A stretch of DNA of 64,000 nucleotides from Patiria pectinifera (lineage: Eukaryota > Echinodermata > Asteroidea > Valvatida > Asterinidae), in contig CM057149.1 of the NCBI GenBank assembly GCA_029964075.1, positions 17,002,197 through 17,066,196 on the forward strand, written 5' to 3'. How positions within the stretch are numbered: the stretch's first letter is position 1; each line of letters begins with the position of its first letter. The notes under the pieces were generated by a model. It saw only the letters and a list, made by a program, of their open reading frames with translations. It ran no database searches and was not told the origin of the DNA. Position numbers and translations under genes: made by a program. Shown piece after piece: positions 50,786 to 61,612 of the stretch.

Positions 50786-52915
50786 CCAACGGAAAATCAT
50801 GCATGATTTTGACTTGAACTTTGTCACGAAGAAAAGTTGAATAAATCAGTAAATTACAAATGACCCGGTAAAATCTGAAATTGCCGGTTTGAACCCAAAA
50901 TTGAATTGTGTTTTTCTTTTGTATGCAGTGTTTTACGTTCAGGACAAATTCAAACAGTCCCACTTTAATACTTATTTATCTATCAAGAATGGAACCGTGT
51001 TATGCAACTAAAATTCAATAGACCTATATTGAATTACTAAAAATTTGTCTTTTGTTCCATTTAGAAAAATATTGATTATAAAGCCGTGACTTTTATACTC
51101 AGTGGTTGTATCTTATTTTTTTGCATAAGAAACGCAATAAAGTTGCTCTGAACGTGCTTTTTTTTAAAAGAATTTTTCGTTATTAATTAGATATTTTCTA
51201 GCAATATAAAAAGTTAATAACTGTTATATTGCTTATTATTCACGACTGTTTCAGAAGATAGACAACCAAATGGAAAAAGGTGGGGTTTTGCGTTCAAGTA
51301 AAAACATACGAATTGAAAATTTGTAAGGAGGCCTAGGGGAAAATGGAGTTAGTTGAACTGAATAGCAGTCTCGCGTTTGATTAAGATTAGGCTCATTTTT
51401 TTAAGTTGCCACGTCACCTCCTCTCAATTGGATTTTTTTAAATTTACGTCGAGCGCATTAATTTTGGGGTTGATGAATTTGACGGAACTTTGCGCTTGAT
51501 GTGAGGATACACGCGTGCAGAGGTCTATCAGACAAAAAAAAGCTCGTTCGGGAATATAGAAGAGTCGGATTTGGTGTCAATGTTTCCTCAATGTTTTCCC
51601 GGTATGTCTGATGTGTAGTAAAAGGTGACCGTGAAACCTGTTGCAGAAAATACTGAATATGTACTATTACCTGAATGCGGAACTATTGTAGTACTTAAAT
51701 GAAGCTTACCGATTTGTGACGAGAGTACAATATCCGGCCTTTGTATGGTACTTTTTTTGGGGGGGGGGGGCCAAATCCTGTTCAGAAATTTGAATATCAA
51801 TGGTAGGGGAAGTCCCTTAAGCTCCCCTGTATCTTTACGTGTACGGAGGCCAAGAAATGCCACAATGTATAATGGATAAATGTATTTGTTTTTTAAACAA
51901 ACCAGTGTGGACTATCCTCAGTAAACATTTAAAACAATACACAGTTCATTTACTAATTGCACAATGTTAAAAAAATGTTGATGCTTCTACTGAGAAAAAA
52001 ATGTACGGTCAAAGTTACCAACGAAAGCATTTCTGAAATCGCGTTTAAACACAGGCCCAATATTGATCATCAAAACAGAGTGCCGTGTTACCAAAAACTA
52101 TATGTGCTGAATTCATGCGTATAAGTGGGCTACAGAAGAATTCTGGGAAAATCTTATACAAGTTTAACTTATCGCCAGACAGTTCGGTGTATGGCTAAAC
52201 TGTCGTTTTAGAAATACTGCCAAAATAGCAAGGGCATTCTGCAGGTTCGATCAAAACATTCGCAGGTACACCCCTATGAGTGTACTTCCAAGAGTGAACT
52301 TTTCTTTTATGCTAACTGGTGGCCTTTATGGAGTCCCATCATTTCAATATCAAGTTCACTGAGCTTTAACAAAACCTGCGATTTCAATACATAATTGGCA
52401 GGAAATCTATTGCGTAGTTCGGAAACACTATACCATATGGTCTCGTTCCACCTTGTGTGGTTTATTTCCGCCTTTACCAGACAGCGCATAACATCTTGCT
52501 TCACTCCTCAGAATCTGGGCACTATCTCATCTTCATTTTTGGTTACGGTGAACGAGGAAAGATTGATGTAAGTCGCCTTCCTGTATTCCATTCAACTTGT
52601 AGGAATACATGTATTATAATTATATCGTTCCGATACTTTAAGGTATATAATTTGACACTGATTAACGTATGTGAATTCCTTGATGCCACTGTTGATTTCA
52701 TAGATCTTCCAATGGTTGGCAAGTGTTTTGAGTGTGGAAAACCCACATATTTGGCTGATTGTTCAATGTACAAAGCAGTTGTGACTTATGGTGACAGCCT
52801 AAACTTAGGATTCACAGACGAAGACAGTTGGGTATCCTCTGCGCGAGGATCGAGGGTATTACCTGCCACTCTTGGCGCGACGTTGATTAAGTTAAAGCTG
52901 AATGTGTGGTAAATA
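50786..52915. other. Intergenic region upstream of the first LRR gene, no gene seen
   Basis: AT-rich sequence with a poly-G run at about 51,760. An open frame at 52,457-52,912 begins only with GTG and resembles no known protein. It contains a consensus donor GTAAGT at 52,568, which could end a 5' non-coding exon spliced to the acceptor at 53,857; this is speculative. Confidence 0.45.
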
Positions 52916-53307
52916 TACGGAGCTGTGGAGGTATCATGGTTAACACCATCTCATGCGTAAAATGTCGACATCCTGAGCTAAAGTTATCAACAGATGACAG
53001 CAGGATGTCGACATACATGTACTGGGATAAATTATCTAAGGATATCGCCACCCCTTGATAAATTATTTCGTTGGTAGACATCCTATTATTTTGTCGTCAT
53101 CGAGTGGACATTATCATGCGCGATGTCGGCATCTTACGTGCAAGATGTCGGCATCCCGTTATAAATTGGATGTCGACATTCTGTTTGTAGGTTAGCGTCA
53201 TTCAGTGAAGATTATCCGACGATGTCGATATATAACATGTCGGACGTCATCCCTTGATAAATTGTTTCAGGGTGTCAGTATCTAGGATTGCCCTCCAGAG
53301 CTCCGTA
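52916..53307. mobile_element. Inverted-repeat element (392 bp) with internal GATGTCGACATC motifs
   Basis: The ends TACGGAGCTGTGGAGG (52,916) and CCTCCAGAGCTCCGTA (53,292) are inverted repeats with one mismatch over 16 bp. Inside are six palindromic or near-palindromic motifs of the type GATGTCGACATC (52,962; 53,004; 53,122; 53,144; 53,169; 53,221) and two copies of CCCTTGATAAATT (about 53,053 and 53,250). No coding frame was recognised. A short MITE is the simplest reading; I found no clear target duplication. Confidence 0.6.
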
Positions 53308-53510
53308 CTATGCGGAAACACATTCCGCCATCATTATACAACCGTCATTAAACAGACTATCATGTGGGCCTATTTTCATGGCGCTGCATGCTAGGGCTAG
53401 GAACACGTGACGATTTTCTGCATACAGAGCCTCTGTCTGTGTCACAGAGACCGCGTATATAGCACAGCAAAAGGCACACTTACCTCCGAGGAAAACTTCG
53501 CTTAATTGAG

Positions 53511-53518
53511 TGACGTCA
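53511..53518. promoter_or_regulatory. Perfect CRE palindrome TGACGTCA
   Basis: A full cAMP-response element 340 bp upstream of the LRR gene coding exon. Since that exon starts at a splice acceptor, this site would be intronic or near an alternative promoter. A second TGACGTCA occurs at 60,003. Confidence 0.3.
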
Positions 53519-53834
53519 CAATAGAAATCTCCATGCCCGCGCGACCGTTAGCACATCTACACCATGAAATAGTACATATTGGTTAGCAGAATTTCTGCTT
53601 AAGTAAGCACAACTTTCCTTCTATGGGCAGCGTCCTGATATTTGGCCGTGGTCTGTAATGCTTTATATTAATGTCTCTAAATTAAGAATAGACGGCATCC
53701 TCGATGACTTTCGAGGCATGTGGTCCTAACGTTAGTGAAAACTTTTCGAATGAACAAACATCTCGTTAGATTAATCACTAAATCCGAAAAATCATGTCTG
53801 GAAGCTCATTCCTGTCATCAACATACTTACGGTT

Positions 53835-53857
53835 CTTGTTGTTTTGACTGATTTCAG
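53835..53857 (+). promoter_or_regulatory. 3' splice site immediately before the LRR gene start codon
   Basis: TTCTTGTTGTTTTGACTGATTTCAG has a branch-like TGAC, a pyrimidine-rich tract and AG at 53,856-53,857, so the coding exon starts with ATG. The second LRR gene has an acceptor at the matching place (62,891), which supports a conserved 5' UTR intron. Confidence 0.7.
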
Positions 53858-56143
53858 ATGGTGATGGCTTTGCTCGCTTTCCTTTTCTGTATCGGGATTT
53901 CCTTCAGAATCTCCCAATCATCTACCTGTCGTCATGTGCAGTGTGATTACGACCACGTGACTGCAAGAGCTGACTGCTCCTCCCGCAATCTGAGCTGTAT
54001 CCCCGTCAACTACCCAGACTCCCTCATCATGGATCTCAGCTACAATGCCATATCGATGCTGGAACCAGGCGACTTCAACGGGACGTTCACGAGGTTGGTT
54101 GAGCTGTACCTTGACTACAACAACATCTCAGATGTGACGTCATTGCTCCAGTCAACCGAGTTGGGGAGCCTGAAGAAGTTATCGGTACAACGTAATGTCG
54201 TTTCTAACTTGCCTTATTCATGTTTGCTTAGTTCTCTCGAAGAGATGTCACTGGACTACAACTCACTCGATAACTTATACGAAATTCCCCGTTGTAACAA
54301 TTTAAAGAGCTTTTCAGCTAATTCAAATCAAATACAATATGTTAGAGTGCAAGTGTTTTTCGCTTCCCTCCCAATCCAGTTTATCAGCCTGCGGTCCAAC
54401 AGGATAAGGGATTTCTCTTGGTACGCACGTCGAATCTCTAGCTCCAATGTGACTCTTTTACTAGATCACAATGAAATCATAAGTGTATATCTAAGGGTGC
54501 GTGGTTTGGGTTCCTATTTAGGCCTATCACTTAGTAACAACATACTTCAAACCACTAGCGCCACACTTCCTACTAAATTCATCATATCCAGCAATGGATT
54601 ACGTGAATTTGGTGGATTCGATTTTTATAAGCGTGGAGAAACCTTAATGGAGGAGCTAGACATAAGGAACAACTCTTTTGATTCCTTGATACAGCCAGAT
54701 TGGGCAGAAGGTCTTCAGATCTTATACGCTGATGACAACATACTGGCCAACCTGTCCTCTACAACCCTACAAGGATTCAACAACCTGACGGAGCTTCATC
54801 TAGCAAATAATCGACTCGTGTTCATCTCATCGACCGCTCTGAGTCAACTCACTATGCTACGGTCTCTGTATCTCGATGGCAACGCCCTGACGTCATTGTT
54901 GGGTGGCATATTCCTCCACCAAGCTGACCTAGTAGAGCTTTCCATCACAAACAACCAACTCTCCGAGCTACATCCGGATTACTTCCTCGGTCTCGACTCG
55001 CTGGAACGTCTGTATCTCGCCGGGAATCGACTGGTTTACGTCCACTCAGAGATTTTTCGGCAGATGCCTGGCCTGACTTCGGTTGATTTCTCTACAAACA
55101 AACTTGAAGTCTTTGATATCGGAAATTGTATCCTCGGCAACTTGGCGAACCTCCTGCTAGCTCACAATTCAATCCACAACATCAACTTGATACTTGGTCA
55201 CTGTGATAACTTGGAAGTACTGGAATTAGGTTTCAACCAGATCGAAGTAATTCCCGGTGACTCTCTTACTGGGGGAAACAGAGCACTATCCAGACTTGAG
55301 CTTCAAGGCAATCCGCTCCAGTGTGACTGCCGGTTGACGGGTCTACGTAACTGGCTTCGCAACAATCCCCCGTCTGTTCTCCCTCGATGTCAAGGCCCAC
55401 CGCAGAACTCAGGAGCAGTGGTTACCGACTTAGACATCCATGATTTCATCTGTAATCCTCCGATGGCCATGACTAACGTGAATCATCTTAACCTGATAAT
55501 TGGTCAGACAGCGACTCTTTCGTGCGAAGCGACCGGTATACCAATCCCCAACGTAGTGTGGCTTGATCCCAACGGCACAGTGATACCAGACGAATGGCAA
55601 GGCAGATTTATCATTTCAAGAGACATGACTTTGCACATCATTTCAGTCGAGCTATCTGATAAAGGAATGTACACGTGTTTTGCCCAAAATGTCTTGGGTA
55701 AAATGGACAGAGCTGTGGTCAATCTCACTGTTACCGAAGACCAGATATCAACAATGATGCCCAAAGTAGATACTTCTTTGGCCGTTGTTGTTCTCCCCAC
55801 CATGTTTATCACCATTGTTATCCTGCTCATTGTCTTCGTCTTGGTCATTTGTCTTCGACGGCACTACAAGAACAGACACCACACTAGCTCTGCATCTCCT
55901 GGACCGCAGAATTCCGAGCTTGCTGTAACCTTCCACCAAGGAAAGGCATCCAACTCAGACGGAGTCTACGTCAATGAAGTCGCTGATCAGGAGTGCTCAA
56001 CTGCAATACAAAGAGCAGGCAGCAACGATGGATATCAGGATACCATACGGACGGACGAGCCTCCACAAGTCTACCAAGAGCTCACAACGGGGAACAACGA
56101 TTACGTGTATGAACCTGTGACTGTAGGAGGCAATCAGTCATAA
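53858..56143 (+). CDS. LRR-Ig type I transmembrane receptor, LINGO/AMIGO-like architecture
   Basis: 761 aa in one coding exon. In order: signal peptide (1 to about 21); LRRNT with Cys24, 29, 40 and 47; about 18 leucine-rich repeats (about 55-485), the repeats near 150-265 being irregular; LRRCT starting CDC (Cys489, Cys491) and ending about Cys532; one I-set-like Ig domain with Cys556, Trp568 and DKGMYTC (Cys607); TM helix about 641-666; then basic LRRHYK and a cytoplasmic tail with Tyr704 (YVNE, Grb2-like), 726, 739 (YQEL), 749 and 751 (YEPV). It should sit in the plasma membrane and bind a ligand through the LRRs. The single coding exon behind a 5' UTR intron matches vertebrate LINGO/AMIGO genes. 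The paralogue at 62,898 aligns its start with Met3, so 53,864 may be the real start. Ligand and function are unknown; adhesion and immune recognition are both possible. Confidence 0.93.
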   Translation: MVMALLAFLFCIGISFRISQSSTCRHVQCDYDHVTARADCSSRNLSCIPVNYPDSLIMDLSYNAISMLEPGDFNGTFTRLVELYLDYNNISDVTSLLQSTELGSLKKLSVQRNVVSNLPYSCLLSSLEEMSLDYNSLDNLYEIPRCNNLKSFSANSNQIQYVRVQVFFASLPIQFISLRSNRIRDFSWYARRISSSNVTLLLDHNEIISVYLRVRGLGSYLGLSLSNNILQTTSATLPTKFIISSNGLREFGGFDFYKRGETLMEELDIRNNSFDSLIQPDWAEGLQILYADDNILANLSSTTLQGFNNLTELHLANNRLVFISSTALSQLTMLRSLYLDGNALTSLLGGIFLHQADLVELSITNNQLSELHPDYFLGLDSLERLYLAGNRLVYVHSEIFRQMPGLTSVDFSTNKLEVFDIGNCILGNLANLLLAHNSIHNINLILGHCDNLEVLELGFNQIEVIPGDSLTGGNRALSRLELQGNPLQCDCRLTGLRNWLRNNPPSVLPRCQGPPQNSGAVVTDLDIHDFICNPPMAMTNVNHLNLIIGQTATLSCEATGIPIPNVVWLDPNGTVIPDEWQGRFIISRDMTLHIISVELSDKGMYTCFAQNVLGKMDRAVVNLTVTEDQISTMMPKVDTSLAVVVLPTMFITIVILLIVFVLVICLRRHYKNRHHTSSASPGPQNSELAVTFHQGKASNSDGVYVNEVADQECSTAIQRAGSNDGYQDTIRTDEPPQVYQELTTGNNDYVYEPVTVGGNQS

Positions 56144-56154
56144 ATGCACCCCCA

Positions 56155-56160
56155 AATAAA
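56155..56160 (+). terminator. Possible poly(A) signal AATAAA after the LRR gene
   Basis: AATAAA lies 11 bp after the stop codon, which would give a very short 3' UTR. Another AATAAA is at about 57,918. Which one is used cannot be told from the sequence. Confidence 0.35.
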
Positions 56161-59100
56161 AAGAGAATAGAACTGGAATTGTGATCCTATCATTGAGGAA
56201 AGTCAAAATGTTGAACTCTGACAATTTATAATTGGAGTTTGTATGTATAGACTTAAAACTGTAGCGGTTCGGCTGCCCTCTCGACTCTTCCAGGTTATTG
56301 CTGCTGGATGATTGCTAGGGAAATTTAAGTCCGAGAACCAGTCCGTTCGCAATTGACGCATGCGCATTATCGTAACTGACTATGCACGGTGGTAATAGAG
56401 TTAGTCCACATCCAAACTACTTGGCTACGACTGGAAATAATGAACGGTCTATAAAGTGGCTGCAGCTTGTAATTTTGTAATTTCCAACCTTAGTCAAGTA
56501 ATTCGGACGCGGCTATATACTTGAAATAATTATACCTCATTTGTTGGTGGCAGAAAAAAGGTAATTCAGGACCACCGACGCAGGCACCACCCCCCCCCCC
56601 GTCACACTGGTATTGGCACTTACCCAATGTTTCGTTACACTACATTAATTTTACATACATTTTTTTCGTATTAATTGTTTAGAAGTTTCTTTCTCAAATA
56701 GGACATAGGCCTAGTGTATATATTGTTTAATTAACAAGCTAATGTAAGTACATATGGTAAGCGAACAAAGAGGGATTTTGGACTTGTACATTTGTAATGC
56801 CAACGTAATTGTAGCGGTTTGTTTTAACCTCGTAAACCATAGCGTCTCATCCACAGATGAACCTCATTATTACGTGTTGTGTATGGTGGTGTGTCAGAAA
56901 CAGATAAATCTGTTATAACTGTCTATCCGATGTGCTTTACTGTTTTTACTCCTTAATTAATTGAGAACGCAAGCATGCATGGGCCTTGTTATTTTGCTTC
57001 CGATACTGCTACTTTACTGCTTCTTCAGTTTAGTTTCTGTTGCCTTGACGTTTAAAGTTTCAGCGGAAATTCCACTTATTTTCTGCTCAATTCAAATATT
57101 GCCACGTTGAGGCCTTAACGTTTAGGTCGTTGCATGATCTTTCTCAAAGGCAAATTAAAGATCTCCTGTGAGAGAGACCATGCTCAGGATCAAAACTTTA
57201 GGCCCTCGAACATTTTGTTTGATTGTATATTTCAGATCAATTTATAGTAAGCTGTTTAGCAGTTATACAGGGTGTACCCCCAAAAAAATCCCTCTCGAGG
57301 ATGTACAGAATCGTGAAGAAAATTTCAAATTCAATTATAGAATTGATGAGCCCAAACATTTTTCTTTATAGTGTGAACATTTGGTTGGATTCGTTTAAGT
57401 GGTTTTTGGTTTTATCATAGTTCATACATTTACCTGTTGCAGTTATCATGAAATCTTTGCTTTAGGAATTAAAATAAGCAATTCACATATTACTGATGTT
57501 CACAAATGTTATGCAGGTTAACAGCAAGTGTTCCATTTCGTTTATATCGCTATGCAAACTGTAGGCCGATATTTCTGCTCTTAAAGTACAACTTATTAAA
57601 AAAGCATTTATATATAAGCAAATAAACAATGCTAAGATTATTTTTTTTATACAATATAGGCTAGCCTGTTTAAATTGATTGTAATGTGGTTTATCATTTA
57701 ATTAGATCTTAGCGAAACGCATATAAAATATATATTATTGAATTGTTTTACTTTAAGTACATTTCATTGCATACAAATGTGAATGCGAGCAGTTTTCATC
57801 TACTGGTGTGTTTTCGACCCCACTTTAGCAAAAACTACTGTTCTTGTATACATTAATGGTCGTTAATGGGCGCCACTCTTAGACTTGTTCTGAGCTTGAA
57901 ATCATTTTTGAAAAACAAATAAAAACAGAAACTGAGCACCCCACACCAATCTTTCTCCTTTGATTTTAGTGCTGAACATTTCTACCCACATTGATGAAAA
58001 CATCTTATCCTTGTTGGTAACACCTTACCCTAGTTGGTAACGTTGGCCGATATCTGACATCTAGTTATCTAATTCCAGTAAGCGACATCTAATCCTAGAT
58101 GGCCATTCGTAACCTTTATGTTGACAAAGTCATGGCTGGCAATATCCAGTGGCCAAATCAGCCATATGGTTGCTAACCGCAAAGCGTCGCCGTTGTTGGG
58201 GAAAACCAATCAGATTACTTACTTAGTCGTTATAACGGAGCAGTGAAATTCATGCACCCCCAAAAACATGGCATTTTGAACGTTGTGTTTCTCAGAAAAT
58301 ATGCTCGGTGTGATTGAAATGTTACATTCTAACTGAAGAAGAAATTCGAAACTTCATGTCAGCGAAAAAAAATCGCCGTCATCGACGCCGAAACGTCAAT
58401 ACTGGTTACTGTCAAAGCTGACCTTCAAGTCTGGAAGAAATCGTTCGAAAACTTCCCCAAATGTATGTATTTATCCCAATTTCTAGGAAATTATCCCATT
58501 TGTTATTGCACGAGTAGTGAAGAACACATCATCTAAGTATATTCCGAATTTCAGCTTAATCTGTTGTTGCAGAGGCTAGTGTTACAACGTGAACAATCTC
58601 CATGGAAATTTCAAAGAAAATCAAAAATATTATTTGCCGACCCAACCCAAGCGCTACAGCTGACCAATTTCAGCCCAGCACACAATGATGACGGGCATAT
58701 TAGCATATTAATTAGCGTCACTCGGCGTGACAAGGCGTGAGTCTCGGTATCGACCAATGGAAGTCGGCAAAAAGGGTGATATTTATTAATTAACTTTAGT
58801 TAATTTTATCCCATTGTTTACTGCACACCGTAATAGATATGATCCTCATTAATATTCGTGAGGCTTGAAAAGATTGATATATTGCGCACGCCAGTGTTAC
58901 AATTTTCAAAATTGCACGCAGCAAGGCCTATTTTTCCGATTTCAACAAACAGTAATGAGCATATCACAACGACTTTTGGCACATACTTGGATCATTATAG
59001 GGGAAATAAATGCTGAAAGTTGCATGAAGATACGGTCTTCCAAACTGAAGAAATTAATTTTCAAAGATTTCACCTGCCAACGTGACCATGTCTGTGTACA

Positions 59101-59226
59101 TATAGTTTCATTCAAAATAACCTTCGCAACCATATGCTGTAATAGGAAGCAGCTATAGCAAGGAAAGGGCTTAACAAAGAACGCCACCTATTGTGCAATG
59201 GTATCCAATATAGGCTGCTTTGTAAA
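56161..59226. other. Intergenic region between the LRR genes (left part), no gene seen
   Basis: AT-rich, with a poly-C tract near 56,588-56,600, a 20-bp imperfect tandem pair (CTTATCCTTGTTGGTAACAC, then a 16/20 match, near 58,007-58,040), and a loose internal similarity between 58,480-58,600 and 58,800-58,900 (TTATCCCAT, TTACTGCAC, CAGTGTTACAA words). Reading frames are short and resemble nothing. Confidence 0.5.
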
Positions 59227-59250
59227 ACGCCTCCAATAATCAGGAGGCGT
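59227..59250. repeat. Perfect 8-bp hairpin
   Basis: ACGCCTCC and GGAGGCGT pair perfectly around an 8-base AT-rich loop. No T-run follows, so a transcription terminator role is not indicated. Confidence 0.4.
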
Positions 59251-59399
59251 CCATGCAACCCTTTCCGGCATAGAGAGTCTGCTTGCCCGTCAGCAAACAG
59301 CCATGCTCTTGCATACTCCACTGTTGGCAGTTTCTATTGGCAACAGTTTCTAACCCTAGTTCGGAACGCCCAATTCATTTTAATCATTTACAATAATTG

Positions 59400-59640
59400 T
59401 ACTGGCTCGTGGTACACGGGTTCGAAACCTGATCCTTGTGCTCTTGGCTCTTTACCATTATTGCTTCGTCCTTCGGATGTGACGTCAAGCCGTAGGTCCC
59501 GTGTGTTGTGTAATGCACGTTAAAGAACCCAGTAACACTTATTGCTAAGAGAAGGTGTTTGCCCTGGTGTTTTCCGGTAGTAGCTGCAGTATGCGCCGCA
59601 GCACCTTGTATATCCTTTAATAAAGTTGCCACAGAGGCCT
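59400..59640 (+). mobile_element. tRNA-derived SINE with a conserved central domain
   Basis: The 5' part has a B box GGTTCGAAACC (59,419-59,429) with a compressed A-box-like TGGCTCGTGG just before it, so the tRNA head is truncated. The body (about 59,466-59,530) reads GACGTCAAGCCGTAGGTCCC, GTGTG and GCACGTTAAAGAACCC, of a type I know from SINE families of marine invertebrates. The 3' end has CCGCAGCACCTTGTATATCC. The exact SINE superfamily would need a library search. Confidence 0.7.
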
Positions 59641-60870
59641 AATGGATCTCATTTTTCTCATAAACTTCATTTCCGTTTATTTAAAAATAGACATAATTGA
59701 CATCGCCTTGAGTTACTAATTGTTTGTAGATACGTGCGCTACATTAGACTCCGGTATTAAAGCGGATAAAATATGATCCGGAAGATGGTTTTTTTTTGAC
59801 ACTGTTTTGAAGGGATTCTTTTGTTACGGCAATCGCTTCAGGATAAGTTAAAGAGCACTAAAATCACCCCAAAGCCATTGAATTTTCCACAAATTTACAA
59901 TCTTGATAATAATAAGTAAGAAATAAAACAAGGTGTAACTTGATGAGAGTCCTTTATTTTATGAGATTTTTGGAAGTTAGGTTACCCTTATTATATGTCA
60001 GGTGACGTCACATTCCGATCTCCCTTATTGCGGGTGCAGACCTACAAATCGACTCCCATAGACCTCAGTGATAATTACGCGTACTTCCACAAATCATTTC
60101 AAATACTCACAACTCTCCAATGTGTTTCAAATACCCATCAAATTAAACCATATTTCATCACTTTTCATTTTCTGTTCACTTTTTGGAGGGTTAACCTGTG
60201 ACTTTTGGGAGAAAATTCTATCCAAAGATGATCACCCTTAAAAGCAGTACTGAAGCCCATCGCCATTTTTCAAAAGGACGCCTACGTCCATTGCAAAATA
60301 GAGCCATTTTAGGGCGTGATTTCATCCAGAAATACGAGTTTGCAGTCCTCTGCACGGCTACCACTTTTTTTCCCCTTTTTTTTTACAAAAATGCTTTATC
60401 ACCGGAGAATTTGAGGGTATAGAAATCGTTATTTGGCATGCAATTCTGGGCCTATTAACAGATCTGCACCCTTTACGATAAATTACAGGAAAAAAATCCG
60501 GTGACGTGTAGCGGATGTATATGGTGGAGGTAGGGGTTGAAGGCAACCCCGCAACCCCACAACCGCCCCCCCCCCTCCTGCCCCCTGCCCCTATCTTGGC
60601 AGGTAAACCCCCACCGGGGGATACGTTTAATACCGCCTGTCGTGGTCAGTCTTCAATTGTCACAGTCATGCAGTCTACGTGATTGGTCGCTTATTGTGGA
60701 TCATCACTGTAAAATATTGTAGCATCTCAACTACGGATGGGCCTCGTGTATTGTTCGGTAATTGCCCATATCTCGCTGTAAAGTTTGAACAACATATGGT
60801 ATGATACGTTAATAAGCAAGAGTCTGTGACCTGAGAGTTTCAAATGTTTGTTGTTTGGCTGTTACGGAAT
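59641..60870. other. Intergenic region, no gene seen
   Basis: AT-rich with a poly-C tract near 60,567 and a TGACGTCA at 60,003. The style of 59,850-60,500 suggests a dispersed repeat, but no ends could be defined. Frames here are short and unsupported. Confidence 0.45.
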
Positions 60871-60872
60871 TC

Positions 60873-60945
60873 AAATATCACTATGTGGGTTAAACATTAA
60901 CGGAGCTGATCTAGCCAAATATTATTACCGACCCTTGTTCAAAGT
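60873..60945 (+). pseudogene. Probable LRR-gene relic 1
   Basis: ACGGAGCTGATCTAGCCAAA followed by CGACCCTTGTTCA resembles the LRR segment of both genes (ACGGAGCTCCATCTAGCAAA, then CGACTCTTGTTCA at about 63,790), with small insertions that break the frame. Only a few dozen bases match, so chance or a transferred fragment is still possible. The left context AAATATCACTATGTGGGTTAAAC is shared with relic 2. Confidence 0.45.
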
Positions 60946-61231
60946 TCATATGATCTTCAACTGTTTCGAAGTCCCGATAAACATCATTAAACATAAGATA
61001 GATGATAGGCCTACCACCGAAACTACAGAAACGGTTATGTAGTTTATAAGTAGGCGTACTTGTATTGTCCCAACCTCTTCAGTTTGTTTTCCCATTCTCT
61101 TTACCGACCGACGTTTGCAACCATTTCCATTTTCTGGCCTTTTCCTTCTATTCCTGTGACTCAACTGCCGCCAGCATGGAGCCACGATAAACAGCACCAG
61201 CTAGCGGCAGATTCTGCCCTTCGGTTTTTAA

Positions 61232-61444
61232 CCACCGCCCAAACAGGGTGCTGGGAAGGGCTAATCTCCTTCAAAAACATTTGCGAAGGAAGCAAAGGCG
61301 CGCCAAGCAATGTGGGGAGCTAACTGCCTCAACCATGCACGTATTTTGTGCACAGGTGTCAATTCTTTCCAATGAGGGCTGGAAGAAATCACGTGATACA
61401 TCCAGAAGAAATTAACCCTTCCCAGCGCCCTTTTTGGGCGGTGG
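61232..61444. mobile_element. Foldback / MITE-like element with ~40-bp inverted arms
   Basis: The left arm CCACCGCCCAAACAGGGTGC continues with TGGGAAGGGCTAATCTC (61,232-61,272). The right arm is its inverse (61,405-61,444) with about five differences in 40 bp. The spacer of about 130 bp has no recognisable coding. No target duplication was identified. Confidence 0.6.
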
Positions 61445-61509
61445 GTACGAGCGAAATTCCGCCCAGTCCCGTCCCCCTAGTGTCAAATATTAAAAAAACA
61501 TATTGCTTA

Positions 61510-61612
61510 ATATCATTATGTTGGTTAAACATTAATGGAACTCTATTTTTTAATGTATACGAATAGACTCGTGTCCATCTCTTCAACCGTAAGTGGCCGT
61601 CTCTGTATTATT
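61510..61612 (+). pseudogene. Probable LRR-gene relic 2
   Basis: AATAGACTCGTGTCCATCTC plus TTCAACCG matches AATCGACTCGTGTTCATCTC plus ATCGACCG of the first LRR gene (about 54,810) at 24 of 28 positions. GTCTCTGTATT follows, as in the gene (GTCTCTGTATC), but with a shortened spacer. Together with relic 1 it suggests that a further LRR copy once lay here. Confidence 0.5.

Noticed and set aside
52457..52912. 151-codon frame before the first LRR gene, with CFECGKP
   Set aside because: It starts only with GTG, matches no family I know, includes a good splice donor in the middle and ends just at a repeat element. Treated as chance.
55504..55848. 114-codon minus-strand frame inside the LRR gene
   Set aside because: Shadow of the real plus-strand coding sequence over the Ig domain.
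57268..57300. ATACAGGGTGTACCCCCAAA as a transposon end
   Set aside because: It resembles some transposon termini, but no inverse partner or target duplication was found nearby.
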